Below are positions 3,855 through 6,172 of a stretch of 6,172 bases of DNA, piece after piece (positions within the stretch are counted from its first letter, which is position 1; each line of letters opens with the position of its first letter). The notes under the pieces are model-generated. The model made no database searches, was not told the origin of the DNA, and was given only the letters and a program-made list of their open reading frames with translations. The translations under genes were made by a program, and so were the position numbers. Origin of the DNA: Spirochaetales bacterium. GTDB lineage: Bacteria; Spirochaetota; Spirochaetia; SZUA-6; DRHE01. The stretch is taken from assembly GCA_016930895.1 (NCBI GenBank), contig JAFGFV010000390.1:1-6172 (forward strand), given 5' to 3'.

Positions 3855-6172
3855 ATGCCCACAGGAGCGCAACGCCCCGAAACCGCGCACCCGACCAACG
3901 GGTGTACAGACGAGAGCTGGGCGCCACTGGGCCCGGAGGATCTGGATCAGCTGCGCCGCGCCCTGGCTCGCCTGCGCGTTCAGGGGGGCCCGCTCTGGTC
4001 GCACGAGCAGCTGCTGGCAGCGCTGGAGGACACCCCGCCGAAGGGTGGGCTCCCTCCCGGCCCCCGGCCGGGCTCAGCTTTGGCATCCTTTGTGGATCAT
4101 GTCTTGGAGCTCCTGCTCCTGCCGGGCACCGGTGCTGCAATGGTGCTCCGCCCCGGGATCGGTCGCACCTGCGCGGTGCTCCTGCCGGAAACCGGCGAGA
4201 ACATTCGCAGCCTCGGCGAAGCAGAGCTCCTCTCACTCTACGAGCAGGCCTTCCTCTCTCCCGATGCCGACACCCAAAAGGCCATGATACGGCTGGATTT
4301 CCTGAGCCTGTACGACCGGGGGAGCCGGGTCGGCGGGGTTCAGCAGATCGGTCGGGGTCTGGAGGTCCTGCTCCAGCGCAGCTGCAAGCGCGCGGCGAAC
4401 GCCGAACGCACGCTGCTCGCGCTCCTCGAAGCGCCAGCCCGGCGCGGCCGGAGCGTGCTGGTCGATCCCGCGCATTTTCGCGAGCCCGGTTCGCTGGCGG
4501 AGAGAGTGCGGATGGCCCTTGCGATCCTCGACGAGCTGCCGGCCCGCGCGTCCGCGCGGGACTGTGCCCACCGCCTGGGCGCGCTCGGCTTGAGACCCGG
4601 CTGGGGCAGAGCGCCAGCCGCCATACGTGAGAGCCTCGAACGGGTCGCCGGGCTCCTGGAGGCGCCGACACCCGCGAAGCTGAAGGAGCTCCTCGGGAGG
4701 CTCCCGCTGGTGGAACGGGTCGTGATCGTGTCCCCCCACGGCTGGTTCGGCCAGGAGGGGGTGCTGGGCCGGCCCGACACGGGCGGCCAGATCGTGTACA
4801 TCCTGGACCAGGTGCGGGGACTCGAGGAGGCGCTGAGGACCCGCCTCGAGGAGGCCGGCCTCCAGGCCGAACCCCGGGTCGTGGTGCTGACCCGCCAGAT
4901 TCCCGAAAGCGAAGGGACTTCCTGCGGCGAGGCACGGGAGCCGATCCGCGGGACCCGCGCCGGCATGATCCTGCGCCTGCCGTTCCTGGACGAGCGCGGC
5001 CGGCGCATGCGCCGGTGGATCTCCCGCTTCGAGGTCTGGCCGTACCTGCCGGGGTTCGCCGAGCGAGCAGTGGGAGAGTTGCGGCGGGAGCTGGGTGGAG
5101 AGCCGGACCTGATCATCGGCAACTACTCCGACGGCAACCTGGTGGCGGTCCTGCTCGCCGAGCGCTTCGGTTGCGCCCTCTGCACCATCGCCCACGCCCT
5201 GGAGAAGACCAAGTACCCCCAGGCGGACCTGAGGTGGGGGCAGTACGAAGCGCAGTACCATTTCTCCGTCCAGCTGCTGGCGGACCTGGTGGCCATGAAC
5301 GCCGCCGACTTCGTGGTCGCCAGCACCTACCAGGAAATCGCGGGAGACGAGCGCTCACCGGGGCAGTACGAAGCCCACGGAAGCTTCACCCTCCCGGGGC
5401 TGTATCGTGTCTCCGGGGGCACCGATCCCCTTCTCGACAAGTTCAATATCGTTCCCCCGGGAGTCGATGAGCGGGTGTTCTTTCCCTACACCCGCTCGGA
5501 GGCTCGCGATTCGGAGCTCCGCCGGAAAGTCGAGCACTTGCTCTTCGAGGCGGCCGGGGAAGAGATCCTCGGGACGCTGACGGAACCGGGCAGGCGGCCC
5601 CTTCTGACCCTGGCGCGCCTGGACCGAACCAAGAACATCGCGGGGCTCGTGGAGCAGTTCGGCGCCTGCGAACCCCTGCGGCAGCGCTGCAACCTGGTGG
5701 TGATCGCCGGCAAGGTCGACGCCGCCGGGGCCGCGGACGCCGAGGAGCGCGCCGAGATCCGGCGGGTGCACGCCCTGATCGAGCGCTACGCCTTGGCCGA
5801 CCGCATCCGCTGGCTGGGAATCCACCTGTCCAAGGATGAAACCGGCGAGGTCTATCGAGTGGTGGCCGATCGCGGGGGGCTGTTCGTGCAACCAGCCCTG
5901 TACGAGGCCTTCGGCCTCACCGTCCTGGAAGCCATGGCCAGCGGCCTGCCCACCTTCGCGACCCGCTACGGGGGACCGTCGGAAATCATCCAGGACGGGG
6001 TCAACGGCCGTCTGGTCGATCCCAAAGCGGAAACCGGGATCAGCGGCCCCCTGCTGTCCTTCCTCGATCAGCTCGAGGAACGCCCCGGCGCCTGGGCACA
6101 GCTGTCAGAAGCCGGGATCGAGCGCATCCAGGAGCGCTTCACCTGGGGGCGCTACAGCCGCCACCTCCTGGA
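3855..6172 (+). CDS. Sucrose synthase (EC 2.4.1.13), 3' end cut by the window
   Basis: An open frame of 772 codons runs off the right edge; bacterial sucrose synthases are about 790-800 residues, so only a short C-terminal piece is missing. The cytosolic enzyme reversibly converts sucrose plus UDP (or ADP) to NDP-glucose plus fructose. Residues 1-285 are the divergent helical N-terminal region, containing the family-like IGRGLE at 165-170 and a GLRPGWGR segment. The GT-B catalytic part begins with SPHGWFGQ at 293-300 and GRPDTGGQIVYILDQVR at 305-321. ISRFEVWPYL, IIGNYSDGNLVA and IAHALEKTKYP (H447) follow, then STYQEIAG and TLPGLYRV. The GT4 domain shows ARLDRTK with R588 and K593 (matching Arabidopsis SUS1 R580 and K585 as I recall them) and the E-x7-E pair E684 and E692. 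These motifs favour sucrose synthase over sucrose-phosphate synthase. The gene begins 63 bases after the ATPase and may be cotranscribed or separate. Family members are sometimes labelled susA. Confidence 0.95.
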   Translation, partial: MPTGAQRPETAHPTNGCTDESWAPLGPEDLDQLRRALARLRVQGGPLWSHEQLLAALEDTPPKGGLPPGPRPGSALASFVDHVLELLLLPGTGAAMVLRPGIGRTCAVLLPETGENIRSLGEAELLSLYEQAFLSPDADTQKAMIRLDFLSLYDRGSRVGGVQQIGRGLEVLLQRSCKRAANAERTLLALLEAPARRGRSVLVDPAHFREPGSLAERVRMALAILDELPARASARDCAHRLGALGLRPGWGRAPAAIRESLERVAGLLEAPTPAKLKELLGRLPLVERVVIVSPHGWFGQEGVLGRPDTGGQIVYILDQVRGLEEALRTRLEEAGLQAEPRVVVLTRQIPESEGTSCGEAREPIRGTRAGMILRLPFLDERGRRMRRWISRFEVWPYLPGFAERAVGELRRELGGEPDLIIGNYSDGNLVAVLLAERFGCALCTIAHALEKTKYPQADLRWGQYEAQYHFSVQLLADLVAMNAADFVVASTYQEIAGDERSPGQYEAHGSFTLPGLYRVSGGTDPLLDKFNIVPPGVDERVFFPYTRSEARDSELRRKVEHLLFEAAGEEILGTLTEPGRRPLLTLARLDRTKNIAGLVEQFGACEPLRQRCNLVVIAGKVDAAGAADAEERAEIRRVHALIERYALADRIRWLGIHLSKDETGEVYRVVADRGGLFVQPALYEAFGLTVLEAMASGLPTFATRYGGPSEIIQDGVNGRLVDPKAETGISGPLLSFLDQLEERPGAWAQLSEAGIERIQERFTWGRYSRHLL

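Noticed and set aside
4543..4560. CCCGCGCG / CGCGCGGG inverted repeat
   Set aside because: It has a two-base spacer inside sucrose synthase coding sequence and low-complexity arms; no regulatory role is indicated.
3800..4630. A 276-codon plus-strand frame starting inside the hairpin
   Set aside because: It is in another frame from the sucrose synthase gene that covers the same bases, and its protein is Arg/Pro/Ala-rich without motifs.
3733..4935. A 400-codon open frame on the minus strand
   Set aside because: It is antisense to the well-supported ATPase end and sucrose synthase gene, and its translation is an Arg/Pro/Gly/Ala-rich low-complexity string typical of GC-rich shadow frames.
4233..5261. 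A 342-codon open frame on the minus strand
   Set aside because: It lies fully opposite conserved sucrose synthase coding sequence; no recognisable motif or ribosome-binding site supports it.
5580..5596. Sequence resembling the right arm of the 3824-3842 hairpin (CGGAACCGG then CAGGC)
   Set aside because: It differs by an inserted base, lies in frame in the sucrose synthase gene and has no matching partner arm, so it is not treated as a dispersed repeat.

Overview
The window is strongly GC-rich and compact, and every gene reads left to right. Gene content suggests an anaerobic bacterium, most likely a GC-rich deltaproteobacterium (Desulfobacterota or Desulfuromonadota type). DUF134 regulators, DUF5320 proteins, NifX-like proteins, FmdB-type zinc ribbons and MinD-like ATPases carrying ferredoxin domains cluster typically in sulfate- and metal-reducing anaerobes, and sucrose synthase is also known from some of these lineages. 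This placement is inferred from gene content and composition only.

Region 1 (about 19-3791) looks like one operon of six genes: a DUF134 DNA-binding protein, a cysteine-free DUF5320 protein, a NifX/NafY-family (dinitrogenase iron-molybdenum cofactor type) protein, a 74-residue six-cysteine zinc-ribbon protein, an FmdB-family zinc ribbon with an extra cysteine-rich tail, and a 628-residue MinD-superfamily ATPase. Genes 2-3 and 3-4 overlap by a few bases and the next two gaps are 10 and 7 bases, so transcriptional and translational coupling is likely. The only wider gap (53 bases) lies between the first two genes. No promoter is visible; it should lie left of the window.

The most unusual protein is the ATPase. 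Two complete MinD-like domains, each with a deviant Walker A motif and two inserted [4Fe-4S] ferredoxin motifs, sit in one polypeptide joined by a Pro/Ala-rich linker. Relatives are normally two adjacent separate genes, for example beside the ORP (orange protein) genes of Desulfovibrio. With the NifX/ORP-like protein this suggests an ATP-driven Fe-S or metal-cluster carrier or redox module. The substrate cannot be read from the sequence.

Region 2 (3792-3854) is a 63-base intergenic stretch filled by a perfect 19-bp hairpin. Its flanks can pair further, and that outer pairing covers part of the Shine-Dalgarno sequence of the next gene.

Region 3 (3855 to the end) is a sucrose synthase gene, cut by the window edge near its 3' end. 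All its recognisable catalytic residues are present. It interconverts sucrose plus UDP and UDP-glucose plus fructose, and has no obvious metabolic tie to the redox operon.
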